Of a stretch of 64,000 nt of DNA, positions 33,751 to 41,446 are shown in pieces. The notes beneath the pieces are model-generated. The model was not told the origin of the DNA, made no database searches, and saw only the letters and a program-made list of their open reading frames with translations. The stretch is from Polaribacter sp. SA4-12 (GTDB lineage: Bacteria > Bacteroidota > Bacteroidia > Flavobacteriales > Flavobacteriaceae). Within the stretch, counting starts at the first letter, position 1, and the number at the start of each line of letters is the position of its first letter. The stretch is from positions 2,337,501-2,401,500 of the forward strand of contig NZ_CP019334.1 in NCBI RefSeq assembly GCF_002163675.1, in the 5' to 3' direction. A program made the position numbers and the translations under genes.

Positions 33751-33778
33751 AAAACCCAAGCAATTGCTTGGGTTTTTT
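33751..33778 (+). terminator. Terminator after the protease gene
   Basis: Palindrome with arms AAACCCAAGCAA and TTGCTTGGGTTT followed by T residues, 23 bases after the stop. The core is identical to the terminator after mscL. Confidence 0.85.
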
Positions 33779-33786
33779 CATTTTAA

Positions 33787-33854
33787 TCACTGATTTCAGT
33801 GAAATATCTCACCATTTTCAGTGAGGTAAAAATTTCACTGTTTTCAGGGATTGA
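33787..33854 (+). repeat. Triple-palindrome block, right copy
   Basis: Palindromes start at 33787, 33809 and 33835, with the same 22 and 26 base spacing as the left copy at 29243-29310. The best unit reads TCACTGATTTCAGTGA. It ends in TTGACA, which lies 20 bases before TATATTTA. Confidence 0.75.
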
Positions 33855-33881
33855 CAAGGAGATTTATTAGATCTATATTTA
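33851..33881 (+). promoter_or_regulatory. Promoter-like TTG-N20-TATATTTA
   Basis: TTG at 33851-33853, a 20-base spacer and TATATTTA at 33874-33881 (one mismatch to TAnnTTTG). Position and spacing relative to the palindromes equal those of the left copy exactly (offset 4544 at every element). Confidence 0.45.
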
Positions 33882-33887
33882 CAATAT

Positions 33888-33975
33888 CATAGTAAACATT
33901 TAATTTAATTCCCCCAAGAATCCCCCTTAAAAATTAAATGCCATCAAAAACCCAAGTTAACGCTTGGGTTTTTTG
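33888..33975 (+). ncRNA. Candidate small RNA or attenuator leader upstream of the ABC-F gene
   Basis: Between a promoter-like element and an intrinsic terminator lies a stretch of about 88 bases with no gene of its own. It forms an 8-base stem CATTTAAT/ATTAAATG (33897-33940) whose loop carries two CCCCC runs, then a terminator. CCCAAG in the loop equals CCCAAG in the terminator arm, so both could pair with CTTGGG. Either a small RNA or a leader controlling the ABC-F gene is possible. Confidence 0.4.
33946..33975 (+). terminator. Terminator immediately before the ABC-F gene
   Basis: Arms AAAACCCAAG and CTTGGGTTTT with loop TTAACG, followed by TTTTTTG. No gene ends here: the previous gene already has a terminator at 33751-33778. 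It lies 28 bases before the GTG start of the ABC-F gene. Confidence 0.8.
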
Positions 33976-34003
33976 TTTCTTTGCAAAAAATAAATTTATT
34001 TCT

Positions 34004-35872
34004 GTGAATTATTTATCAGTAGAAAATATCTCTAAAGCTTATGGAGAACGTGTTTTGTTTGAAGACATCTCTTTTGGAATTAGTAAAGATCAAAAAGTTG
34101 CATTTGTAGCTAAAAATGGTAGTGGAAAAACATCAATCTTAAATATTATTGCTGGTTTAGATGTTCCTGATTCTGGACAAGTAGTTAGTAGAAAAGGTAT
34201 TTCTATGGCTTATTTAGCTCAGAAAGATGATATTAACCCAGAGTTAACTATCGAAGAAACTATTTTCGCTACTGATAATAAAATTCTTTCTATTGTTAAT
34301 CAATATGAAAAGGCTTTAAAGAACTTGGATGATGGAGATGCATACCAAGCTGCTTTCGATTTAATGGACCAACATAATGCTTGGGATTTTGAAACTCAAT
34401 ACAGACAGATTTTATCAAAATTAAAATTAGACGATTTAACTTTAAAAGTAGGTTCACTTTCTGGAGGACAAAGAAAACGTCTTTCTTTAGCAATTGTTTT
34501 AATTAATAAACCAGATTTATTAATTCTTGATGAGCCAACAAATCATTTAGATTTAGAAATGATAGAATGGTTAGAGGCTTTCTTTGCAAAAGAAAAGATT
34601 ACCTTATTTATGGTTACACACGACCGTTATTTCTTAGAGCGTGTTTGTAATGAAATTTTGGAATTAGACGAAGGTAAAATATACAAATACAAAGGAAACT
34701 ATTCTTACTATTTACAAAATAAAGAAGAACGTATTGCTTTAGAAGCTACCAATTTAGGAAAAGCTAAAAGTTTATTTAAAAAGGAATTAGAATGGATGCG
34801 AAAGCAGCCAAAGGCTAGAACTACAAAATCGAAGTCAAGAACAGATGATTTCTATCAAATTAAAGAGAAAGCACACCAACGTAGACAAGATCATCAAGTT
34901 CAATTAGAAATTAATATGGAGCGTTTAGGAAGTAAAATTCTTGAACTTCATAATGTATCTAAATCTTTTGGTGATAAGAAAATATTAGACGGTTTCGAAT
35001 ATATTTTTAAACGTGGAGAACGTGTAGGAATTATTGGTAAAAACGGAACAGGAAAATCATCTTTTTTAAATATTATTACAGGAACATCTGAATTAGATAG
35101 CGGTAAAGTTATTTTAGGTGAAACTGTAAAGTATGGTTATTACACACAAGCTGGAATTCAGATTAAAGAAGGACAAAAAGTAATTGATGTAGTTAAAGAA
35201 TTTGGAGAATTTATCCCTTTAACAAAAGGAAGAAAAATTTCTGCTTCACAATTATTAGAACGCTTTTTATTCGATAAAAAGAAACAATATGATTTTGTTG
35301 AAAGATTATCTGGTGGAGAACAAAAACGTTTGTATTTATGCGCCGTTTTAATTCAGAATCCTAACTTCTTAATTTTAGATGAGCCTACAAATGATTTAGA
35401 TGTTGTAACCCTAAATGTTTTAGAAAACTTCTTATTAGATTACCCAGGAAATCTTTTAGTTGTTTCTCACGACAGGTATTTTATGGATAAAATTGTTGAT
35501 GCACTTTTTGTTTTTAGAGGCGAAGGTGTTGTTGAAAATTTCCCAGGAAATTACTCAGATTTTAGAGCGTATGACAATTCTGGCACAAAAGAAATTACAG
35601 AAAAATACGTCATAAAAAAGGAAGAGAAAAAACCTGCTAAAAAAGAAAATAAAAATGCATTAAGCTTTAATGAAAAAAGAGAATTTGGTGCTTTAGAAAG
35701 TGATATTGAAAGACTTCAAAGAAAAAAAGAAGCAATAGAGAAGCAGTTTTTAAACGTTGAAATAGCACCTGATGATATTGCAGCAAAATCTGAAGAGCTA
35801 CAAGAAACAATCACAAAATTAGAGGAAAAGGAAGAGCGTTGGTTAGAGCTTTCTATGAAAATAGAAGATTAA
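34004..35872 (+). CDS. ABC-F family ATPase (Uup-like)
   Basis: 622 residues from the GTG at 34004, giving MNYLSVENISKAYGE. Two ABC domains are complete: Walker A AKNGSGKTS, signature LSGGQRKRLS, Walker B LLILDEPTNHLDL; then GKNGTGKSS, LSGGEQKRLYL and FLILDEPTNDLDV. The linker between them and the C-terminal coiled coil (about 560-622) make it Uup-like. ABC-F proteins are soluble and act on the ribosome, some giving antibiotic resistance. An ATG at 33938 is in frame but would place a terminator and a promoter-like TTTCTTTG (33976-33983) inside the coding region, so I reject it. Confidence 0.88.
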   Translation: MNYLSVENISKAYGERVLFEDISFGISKDQKVAFVAKNGSGKTSILNIIAGLDVPDSGQVVSRKGISMAYLAQKDDINPELTIEETIFATDNKILSIVNQYEKALKNLDDGDAYQAAFDLMDQHNAWDFETQYRQILSKLKLDDLTLKVGSLSGGQRKRLSLAIVLINKPDLLILDEPTNHLDLEMIEWLEAFFAKEKITLFMVTHDRYFLERVCNEILELDEGKIYKYKGNYSYYLQNKEERIALEATNLGKAKSLFKKELEWMRKQPKARTTKSKSRTDDFYQIKEKAHQRRQDHQVQLEINMERLGSKILELHNVSKSFGDKKILDGFEYIFKRGERVGIIGKNGTGKSSFLNIITGTSELDSGKVILGETVKYGYYTQAGIQIKEGQKVIDVVKEFGEFIPLTKGRKISASQLLERFLFDKKKQYDFVERLSGGEQKRLYLCAVLIQNPNFLILDEPTNDLDVVTLNVLENFLLDYPGNLLVVSHDRYFMDKIVDALFVFRGEGVVENFPGNYSDFRAYDNSGTKEITEKYVIKKEEKKPAKKENKNALSFNEKREFGALESDIERLQRKKEAIEKQFLNVEIAPDDIAAKSEELQETITKLEEKEERWLELSMKIED

Positions 35873-36588
35873 TCCACACTAACAATATCTTCTAGTTTTA
35901 ATAATTCTTGATTATTAAAACGCAATAAAATTTGAGCTACAGCTATTGTGTCTTTTTCGCAATAGCTTACAATTCTTTGTATATTTTTTTCTTTATAATA
36001 AACACCAGCAACTTCGCTTCCATCAATATCATCCTTTGGAGATGGAATACCCAAAATAGAAGTCAATAACTTCAATGATGTGTAGTGTTTATAATCACCA
36101 AATTTCCACAATTCTAAAGTATCTAAATGTGGAACTTCCCAAGGTTTTTTACCAAACAAATTTAGTTTCTTTGGTAATTCTATTTGATGAACAATCATTC
36201 TTCTTGCTATAAAAGGAAAATCAAATTCTTTTCCGTTATGAGCACATAAAACATTGCTTTTCTTAACAAAATGTTGATCCAATAAAACTTTAAACTCCGT
36301 TAATAATTTATGTTCATCATCACCAAAAAAAGAAGTTAAACGTAATTGCTTGCTCTTCTTTATATCTATAAAATAACCAACAGAAATACATACTATTTTA
36401 CCAAATTCGGCCCAAATACCTGCTCTTTCATAAAAGGCTTCTGCGGTATAACCTTCTTTACGTTGGTATTGAGTTTTCTTTGCAAAGAGTTCTTGAGTTT
36501 CTTTAGAAAGTTGTTTCCAGTTTTCTTTTTGAGGTACAGTTTCAATGTCCAAAAAAAGGACATCATTTAACTTTACAGATAAATTCAT
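35869..36588 (-). CDS. Predicted 3'-5' exonuclease (DnaQ-like, PolB-exo type)
   Basis: 239-residue RNase H-fold exonuclease of the group annotated as PolB-like predicted 3'-5' exonuclease. The acidic residues of the DEDD set are in LFLDIETVP (Asp, Glu), AHNGKEFDFPFIARRM (Asp) and VSYCEKDTIAVAQI (Asp, preceded by Tyr). It should trim nucleic acid in the cytoplasm; the substrate is unknown. It converges with the ABC-F gene with a 4-base overlap of the coding ends. Confidence 0.85.
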   Translation of the reverse strand: MNLSVKLNDVLFLDIETVPQKENWKQLSKETQELFAKKTQYQRKEGYTAEAFYERAGIWAEFGKIVCISVGYFIDIKKSKQLRLTSFFGDDEHKLLTEFKVLLDQHFVKKSNVLCAHNGKEFDFPFIARRMIVHQIELPKKLNLFGKKPWEVPHLDTLELWKFGDYKHYTSLKLLTSILGIPSPKDDIDGSEVAGVYYKEKNIQRIVSYCEKDTIAVAQILLRFNNQELLKLEDIVSVD

Positions 36589-36617
36589 AGCAATACGTTT
36601 TTCTTTTTCTTGACTTA

Positions 36618-36881
36618 AAGATAGTGAAAATAAAAAAGCTCAACATTCCTAATTACAGAATCTGTAAAACTCTTGTAAAATTTTACTGAAAAAACTCCAT
36701 TTCCACCAGATATAGCAATAGAAGTGATTATACTTTGTGACGAACCTTGTCTTAACATTAATGCAGCTAAATTTAACACAGTAATAGACTGTCGTTAAAC
36801 AACATACATCCAATTAACACTAGTTTTCAAAACAAAACTTCCATTTACATATGAATTTATTGCGGCTACATTTGTAAAGAT
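36618..36881 (-). pseudogene. Remnant of a protein-coding gene
   Basis: On the minus strand 87 codons are open from 36881 down to a TAA at 36615, broken by a single TAA at 36795. The translation looks like real protein, for example VNGSFVLKTSVNWMYVV before the stop, and LNLAALMLRQGSSQS and SGGNGVFSVKFYKSF after it. In DNA this AT-rich many more stops would be expected by chance. The family is not recognised; a C1q-like tail is one idea. No start codon or promoter was found. Confidence 0.35.
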
Positions 36882-37151
36882 TCAGCACTTTAACCAGAAG
36901 ATAATGCACTAAAAAAGAGTTGAAAATAAAGTAAAAAAATATTTTTTTTTAATGTGTGATTTGATTTAAATGTTGGAAGGTAAATATAATAAGTATTTAA
37001 ATTCTAACTTAATCCGCTGGTTATTAATAAATTGTTAAATTAAAAAAAAGAAGATAAATTGATAGAATAACATTAAAGTTATTTTAATGTTAACTAAAAC
37101 CCCTAAGATTAAATGATTGTTAAGTACTCCTTTTTGTAAAATAATTATCAC

Positions 37152-37159
37152 TATTTTTG
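37152..37159 (+). promoter_or_regulatory. -7 element before the response regulator
   Basis: TATTTTTG, a perfect TAnnTTTG match, with TTTG at 37133-37136 (spacer 15, slightly short). It lies 24 bases before the ATG at 37184 and rules out a start at 37157. Confidence 0.5.
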
Positions 37160-37183
37160 ATACTCATAGTTTTTAATCTGTAT

Positions 37184-37882
37184 ATGAATAAAAGTGATAT
37201 TAAGATTTTATTGGTTGATGATGAACCAGATATTTTAGAAATTGTAGGTTACAATTTAAAGAATGAAGGTTATCAAATTTTCACAGCAAAGAATGGTGTT
37301 GAAGCTGTAAAATCTGCTAAAAAAAACACCCCTCATCTAATTTTATTAGACATTATGATGCCAGAAATGGATGGTATTGAGGCTTGTGAAAAAATCAGAA
37401 AAATAAATTCTTTAGAAAACGTTATTATTGCTTTCTTAACAGCAAGAGGAGAAGACTATTCTCAAGTTGCAGGTTTTGAAGCTGGTGCAGATGACTACAT
37501 TACAAAGCCTATAAAACCTAAAGTTTTAGTTAGTAAAGTAAAATCTTTACTTCGTAGACTAAAAACTGAAAAAGAAACCGAAGAGATTTTTAAAATTGGT
37601 GATATCGTTATAGACAGAGATGAATATGTTGTTTATAAAGCTGGTAAAAAAATATCACTTCCTAGAAAGGAATTCGAATTATTTTCTTTGTTAACTTCTA
37701 AAGCTGGTAAAGTCTTTAAAAGAGAAGTTATTTTAGATACAGTTTGGGGAAATGAAGTTGTTGTTGGTGGTAGAACTATAGATGTTCATATTAGAAAACT
37801 GAGAGAAAAAATTGGTGATGATCACTTTAAAACAGTAAAAGGAGTTGGTTATAAGTTTGTTTTAGAAGACCACGATAAATAA
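37184..37882 (+). CDS. OmpR/PhoB-type response regulator
   Basis: 232 residues from the ATG at 37184. The receiver domain (about 5-120) has the acidic pair VDDEPD at 11-16, phosphoacceptor Asp56 (LILLDIMMPEMDG), the switch threonine in FLTARGE and the conserved lysine in DDYITKPIKP. The winged-helix output domain (about 130-230) ends VRKLREKIGDDHFKTVKGVGYKF-like residues of the PhoB type. The histidine kinase follows by 10 bases, so they form one operon. PhoP/PhoB is the closest match by eye, but the signal is unknown. Confidence 0.9.
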   Translation: MNKSDIKILLVDDEPDILEIVGYNLKNEGYQIFTAKNGVEAVKSAKKNTPHLILLDIMMPEMDGIEACEKIRKINSLENVIIAFLTARGEDYSQVAGFEAGADDYITKPIKPKVLVSKVKSLLRRLKTEKETEEIFKIGDIVIDRDEYVVYKAGKKISLPRKEFELFSLLTSKAGKVFKREVILDTVWGNEVVVGGRTIDVHIRKLREKIGDDHFKTVKGVGYKFVLEDHDK

Positions 37883-37892
37883 GCTTTCTTAA

Positions 37893-38933
37893 ATGAAAAT
37901 TAAAAAAACGTATTCTTACGCACTTTTATCTGCATTCTACTTAACGACACTCTCTGCCGTTATAGCTGCTATTTCTTACTTTTTTATTGTTCAACATTTT
38001 GGAATAAACACTATTATTATTTCGATTGTTGCTCTTTTCGTAATTTCATTTTTTATCATTCAATATAGAACTGAACATTTTATTTATAGACGTCTAAAAA
38101 AAATATATGAAGATGTTTCTATCTTAAATGTAAATGATCTTCGAAACGATTCTGTAACAACAGATATTGAAAAACTTTCAAATAGAATGGAAAAATTCGT
38201 AGAAGGTAAAAGACTTGAAATAGAAAATCTAACAGAAAGAGATTCTTTTAGACGAGACTTTCTAGGAAACGTAGCACACGAACTTAAAACTCCTTTATTT
38301 ACGGTACAAGGTTATATTTTAACCTTAATTGAAGGTGCTGTAAACGATAAACAGATTAGAACAAAATACCTCGAAAGAGCTAACAAAGGTGTAGAAAGGT
38401 TGGTTGCTGTTATAAAGGATTTAGATATGATTGCCAAGTTAGAGAATGATGGCATGAAAATAAATATAGCTGTTTTTAACATTTTAGAACTCGTACAAAA
38501 TGTCTTTGACATGTTTGAAATGAAAGCAAAAAAAAGAAATATCACTTTAAAATTCGATAGAATTTATGAGTTTCCTGTTTTTGTGAAAGGTGATGCTGAA
38601 AAAATTGAACAGGTGCTAATAAACCTAGTTGTTAACTCCATTAAATACGGAAAACCAAATGGAAATACAATTGTTGCAGTTGATTCTTATAACGACAAAA
38701 AATTTATAATTAAAGTCAATGACGATGGAGAAGGAATTAAACAACAGCATCTTCCCCGTCTTTTTGAACGATTCTATAGAGTAGATCAAAGTAGATCTAG
38801 AGAGCAAGGTGGTTCTGGACTAGGTTTATCTATTGTGAAACACATTATAGAAGCTCATGATGAAACCATTCTTTTAAAAAGTACTTATGGAGAAGGTTCT
38901 GAGTTCTCATTTACGCTGGAAAAGGCTAAATAA
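37893..38933 (+). CDS. Sensor histidine kinase
   Basis: 346 residues. Two transmembrane helices (about 8-33 and 38-56) with almost no periplasmic part between them, then a HAMP-like linker (about 60-110), a HisKA dimerisation domain with phosphoacceptor His129 (GNVAHELKTPLF) and a HATPase_c domain with the N box NLVVNSIKYGKPNG, G1 VNDDGEGI and G2 GGSGLGLSIVKHI. Without an extracellular sensor domain it probably reads a membrane or cytoplasmic cue, or another protein. It pairs with the upstream response regulator. Confidence 0.92.
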   Translation: MKIKKTYSYALLSAFYLTTLSAVIAAISYFFIVQHFGINTIIISIVALFVISFFIIQYRTEHFIYRRLKKIYEDVSILNVNDLRNDSVTTDIEKLSNRMEKFVEGKRLEIENLTERDSFRRDFLGNVAHELKTPLFTVQGYILTLIEGAVNDKQIRTKYLERANKGVERLVAVIKDLDMIAKLENDGMKINIAVFNILELVQNVFDMFEMKAKKRNITLKFDRIYEFPVFVKGDAEKIEQVLINLVVNSIKYGKPNGNTIVAVDSYNDKKFIIKVNDDGEGIKQQHLPRLFERFYRVDQSRSREQGGSGLGLSIVKHIIEAHDETILLKSTYGEGSEFSFTLEKAK

Positions 38934-39956
38934 CTGAGAATTCAACCTATTCTCAGCAACTTTTAAACCTTTATAATTTTCGATTTCAGAAATTTTTTCT
39001 TTTGAAAAATTAGCTATATTAGAAAATGGAGCAAACCTATTTTCTTCTAAAAAATCTGCTAAATATAATTGTTCATATTGATTTTCTGTAGGAATAAGAA
39101 AAACTTTCTTTTGCAAAACAGCCAAATCCATAATTGAAGAATAGCCAGATCTACAAACTACAATTTTACTTGAGTTCATTATTTTTTGAAGCTCATCAGA
39201 CAATAAGTAGTTATAAAAAATAATATTTTCTGAAGTCCATATTTTTTGTTCACTTTCAACTTTACCTAAAACAAAAACAATGTTTCTAGAGTTATTTTTA
39301 AACTCTGAAATCAATTTATTTTCTAGAAATGTTCTATTAGGTTCTGGTCCTGATAAAATGACTAAAACGTCTATTTCTTGCTTTAAAACTTCTTTTTTAA
39401 ATCGACTTAAAACTCCAATAAACTTACCATTTAAATTTCTTTTTGTTGATGATAGTTTTCCTGAAAACTGTGAGTTCTCATTATCTGGAACCCAACATTC
39501 ATCAAATTTTTTGATTATTTTTTGATGAAAATAACTCGTTAGAGAAGTCGTATTTCCTGACAAAACATTTACTTGATGTGTAATATAAACAGAAGGAACA
39601 AGTTTACTTCTTACTCCGAATCTATTATCAGAAATGATACCAACAACCTCTTTATTGGCTTTGATAAAGTTATCAATTACCTTTTTTTCTTTTCTAACTG
39701 ACTTTAAAATTTGAGGGATTTGCAAAAGTAATCCCAACTTTAAATTTCTATGGTAAGAAATGTTATAAGTTGGGAGTATTAAATATTCTAAGTTTGGAAA
39801 TTCTTGCTTTAAAAATTCAAGCGCAATTCCATCTGAAGCTATAATTGGCGTAAATTCGTTTTCCAACAAAGCATTAATAATTGGCACACAACGTGTTGCG
39901 TGACCTAAACCCCAATTTAAGGGTGCTATTATTATTTTTTTGTTGGTAGCATTCAT
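38907..39956 (-). CDS. MurG-like (GT-B) glycosyltransferase
   Basis: 349 residues with a GT-B fold of the glycosyltransferase 28/MurG type. The N-terminal acceptor domain begins KIIIAPLNWGLGHATRCVPI with the glycine-rich loop GLGHATR, and the C-terminal donor-binding domain contains VVCRSGYSSIMDLAVLQKKVFLIP (split here: VVCRSGYSSIM, then LAVLQKKVFLIPTE). It is not MurG itself. The sugar and acceptor are unknown. Its end overlaps the histidine kinase end by 27 bases (convergent). Confidence 0.8.
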   Translation of the reverse strand: MNATNKKIIIAPLNWGLGHATRCVPIINALLENEFTPIIASDGIALEFLKQEFPNLEYLILPTYNISYHRNLKLGLLLQIPQILKSVRKEKKVIDNFIKANKEVVGIISDNRFGVRSKLVPSVYITHQVNVLSGNTTSLTSYFHQKIIKKFDECWVPDNENSQFSGKLSSTKRNLNGKFIGVLSRFKKEVLKQEIDVLVILSGPEPNRTFLENKLISEFKNNSRNIVFVLGKVESEQKIWTSENIIFYNYLLSDELQKIMNSSKIVVCRSGYSSIMDLAVLQKKVFLIPTENQYEQLYLADFLEENRFAPFSNIANFSKEKISEIENYKGLKVAENRLNSQLFSLFQRK

Positions 39957-40034
39957 TTTTATTTCAATTTAAATCTACCAATTTTTTAAATTATAACTTA
40001 CTATTCAGGCTAATAATTTAGATTTTAAAAAAGT

Positions 40035-40106
40035 GCGTTAAGGATTGAAATGGCATCCTTTTTTCTTTTTCAGAAAAAAGATACAATGGAAAGCCTGTTA
40101 AAACGC
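40035..40106 (+). ncRNA. Candidate structured RNA element, copy 2
   Basis: Outer stem GCGTT (40035) with AACGC (40102), inner stem AGG (40041) with CCT (40094), then ATTGAA on the 5' side and GGAAAG on the 3' side, and an internal hairpin CTTTTTTC/GAAAAAAG. A 5-base bulge lies on the 3' side between the two stems, as in copy 1 at 20713-20790. Paired bases differ but pairing is kept. It lies 16 bases from the purD stop, between two minus-strand genes. Confidence 0.5.
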
Positions 40107-40122
40107 CCAAATAAAAATTCGT

Positions 40123-41397
40123 TTATACTAAATCGAAACCAATATCTTTTCTGTAATTCATTGCATCAAAATGAATTTTATCGATGCTTCTATAACTCTT
40201 CTCTAAAGCTTCTTCGATAGTGTCTCCAAAAGAAGTTACAGCCATAACTCTACCTCCGTTTGTAACTACTTTACCATCTTTAATTGTAGTTCCTGCGTGA
40301 AAAGCAAAAGATTCATCAATAGATTCGAAACCTGTAATTTCTTTATTTTTCTCGTAAGCTTCAGGATATCCACCAGCAACCAACATAACAGTTGTTGCCG
40401 TTTTATCGGTAACAGAAAAAGATTTTTCATTTAAATTTTGATGTGCAACACCTTCAAATAAATCAAACAAATCTGATTCAATTCTAGGCAATACAACCTC
40501 TGTTTCTGGATCTCCCATTCTTACGTTGTATTCTACAACAGAAGGGTTTCCATTATCATTCATCAATCCAATAAAAATAAAACCTCTATAATCAATTCCG
40601 TCTTTTTGCAAACCAGCAATTGTAGGTTTTACGACTAATTCTTCAACTTTATCTAAAAATGCTTTATCCGCAAAAGGCACAGGAGAAATTGCTCCCATTC
40701 CACCAGTATTTAAACCAGTATCTCCTTCGCCAATTCTTTTATAATCTTTCGCCGATGGTAAAATTTTATAATTTATTCCGTCTGTTAAAACAAAAACAGA
40801 CAATTCTATTCCTTTTAAAAACTCTTCGATAACCACTGTTGCAGAAGCTTCTCCGAATTTTAGGTTAGAAACCATTTCTTTTAACTCCGATTTTGCTTCC
40901 TCTAAAGAATCTAATATTAAAACTCCTTTTCCGGCTGCTAAACCATCTGCTTTTAATACAAAAGGTGGTTCTAATGTTTCTAAGAAAGCAAAACCTTCTT
41001 CTAAATTATCTTTTGTGAATGATTGATAACGTGCTGTAGGAACTCCATGTTTTTGCATGAATTGTTTCGAAAAATCTTTACTTCCTTCTAATAAAGCTCC
41101 ATCTTTTTTAGGACCAATTACCGGAATATTTTTCAAGGCATTGTCCGCTAAGAAGAAATCATGAACACCTTCTACTAAAGGTGCTTCTGGACCAACAACT
41201 ACCATTTTAATATCATTCTCTAAAACAGTCTTTTTAACCGCTTCAAAATCTGTAGGGTTAATATTGATATTGGTTGCTATTTTATCTGTCCCAGCATTAC
41301 CAGGAGCTACAAATAACTGATTAATCTTGTCGCTTTCTAATAGTTTGATTGAAAAAGCATGTTCTCTACCTCCAGAACCTAAAATAAGTACATTCAT
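40123..41397 (-). CDS. purD: Phosphoribosylamine-glycine ligase (GAR synthetase)
   Basis: Second step of de novo purine synthesis: joins glycine to 5-phosphoribosylamine with ATP. The 424 residues match PurD. The N-terminal domain starts NVLILGSGGREHAFSIKL; the ATP-grasp core shows FVLKADGLAAGKGVLI and EYNVRMGDPETEVVLPR; the C-terminal domain holds TVMLVAGGYPEAY. It sits at the end of the polysaccharide locus but has its own promoter element at 41420-41427, so it is probably not part of that operon. Confidence 0.96.
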   Translation of the reverse strand: MNVLILGSGGREHAFSIKLLESDKINQLFVAPGNAGTDKIATNININPTDFEAVKKTVLENDIKMVVVGPEAPLVEGVHDFFLADNALKNIPVIGPKKDGALLEGSKDFSKQFMQKHGVPTARYQSFTKDNLEEGFAFLETLEPPFVLKADGLAAGKGVLILDSLEEAKSELKEMVSNLKFGEASATVVIEEFLKGIELSVFVLTDGINYKILPSAKDYKRIGEGDTGLNTGGMGAISPVPFADKAFLDKVEELVVKPTIAGLQKDGIDYRGFIFIGLMNDNGNPSVVEYNVRMGDPETEVVLPRIESDLFDLFEGVAHQNLNEKSFSVTDKTATTVMLVAGGYPEAYEKNKEITGFESIDESFAFHAGTTIKDGKVVTNGGRVMAVTSFGDTIEEALEKSYRSIDKIHFDAMNYRKDIGFDLV

Positions 41398-41419
41398 GTT
41401 TATTGTGTTGTTGTTACTG

Positions 41420-41427
41420 CAAATATA
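41420..41427 (-). promoter_or_regulatory. -7 element before purD
   Basis: The minus strand reads TATATTTG, a perfect TAnnTTTG match, 22 bases before the purD start. It implies independent transcription of purD. Confidence 0.55.
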
Positions 41428-41446
41428 TTTTAAAATATTAAGGAAA

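Larger units (their letters stand above)
36589..37183. other. Intergenic region between the exonuclease and the response regulator
   Basis: 595 bases without an intact gene. The first half holds the gene remnant on the minus strand (36618-36881). The second half, about 36900-37150, is very AT-rich with a poly-T run near 36943 and no recognised frame; it ends in the promoter element at 37152-37159. Confidence 0.6.

Noticed and set aside
29243..33857. Mobile element (MITE or composite transposon) formed by the repeats around the protease
   Set aside because: No terminal inverted repeats, target-site duplication or transposase; the repeats align with promoters at a fixed distance instead.
33938..34003. 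In-frame ATG that would add 22 residues to the ABC-F protein
   Set aside because: The extra codons read through an intrinsic terminator and a TTTCTTTG promoter-like element, and the normal ABC-F N-terminus begins at the GTG.
37157..37183. Longer N-terminus of the response regulator
   Set aside because: The first bases lie inside the TATTTTTG promoter element; the ATG at 37184 gives a normal receiver-domain start.
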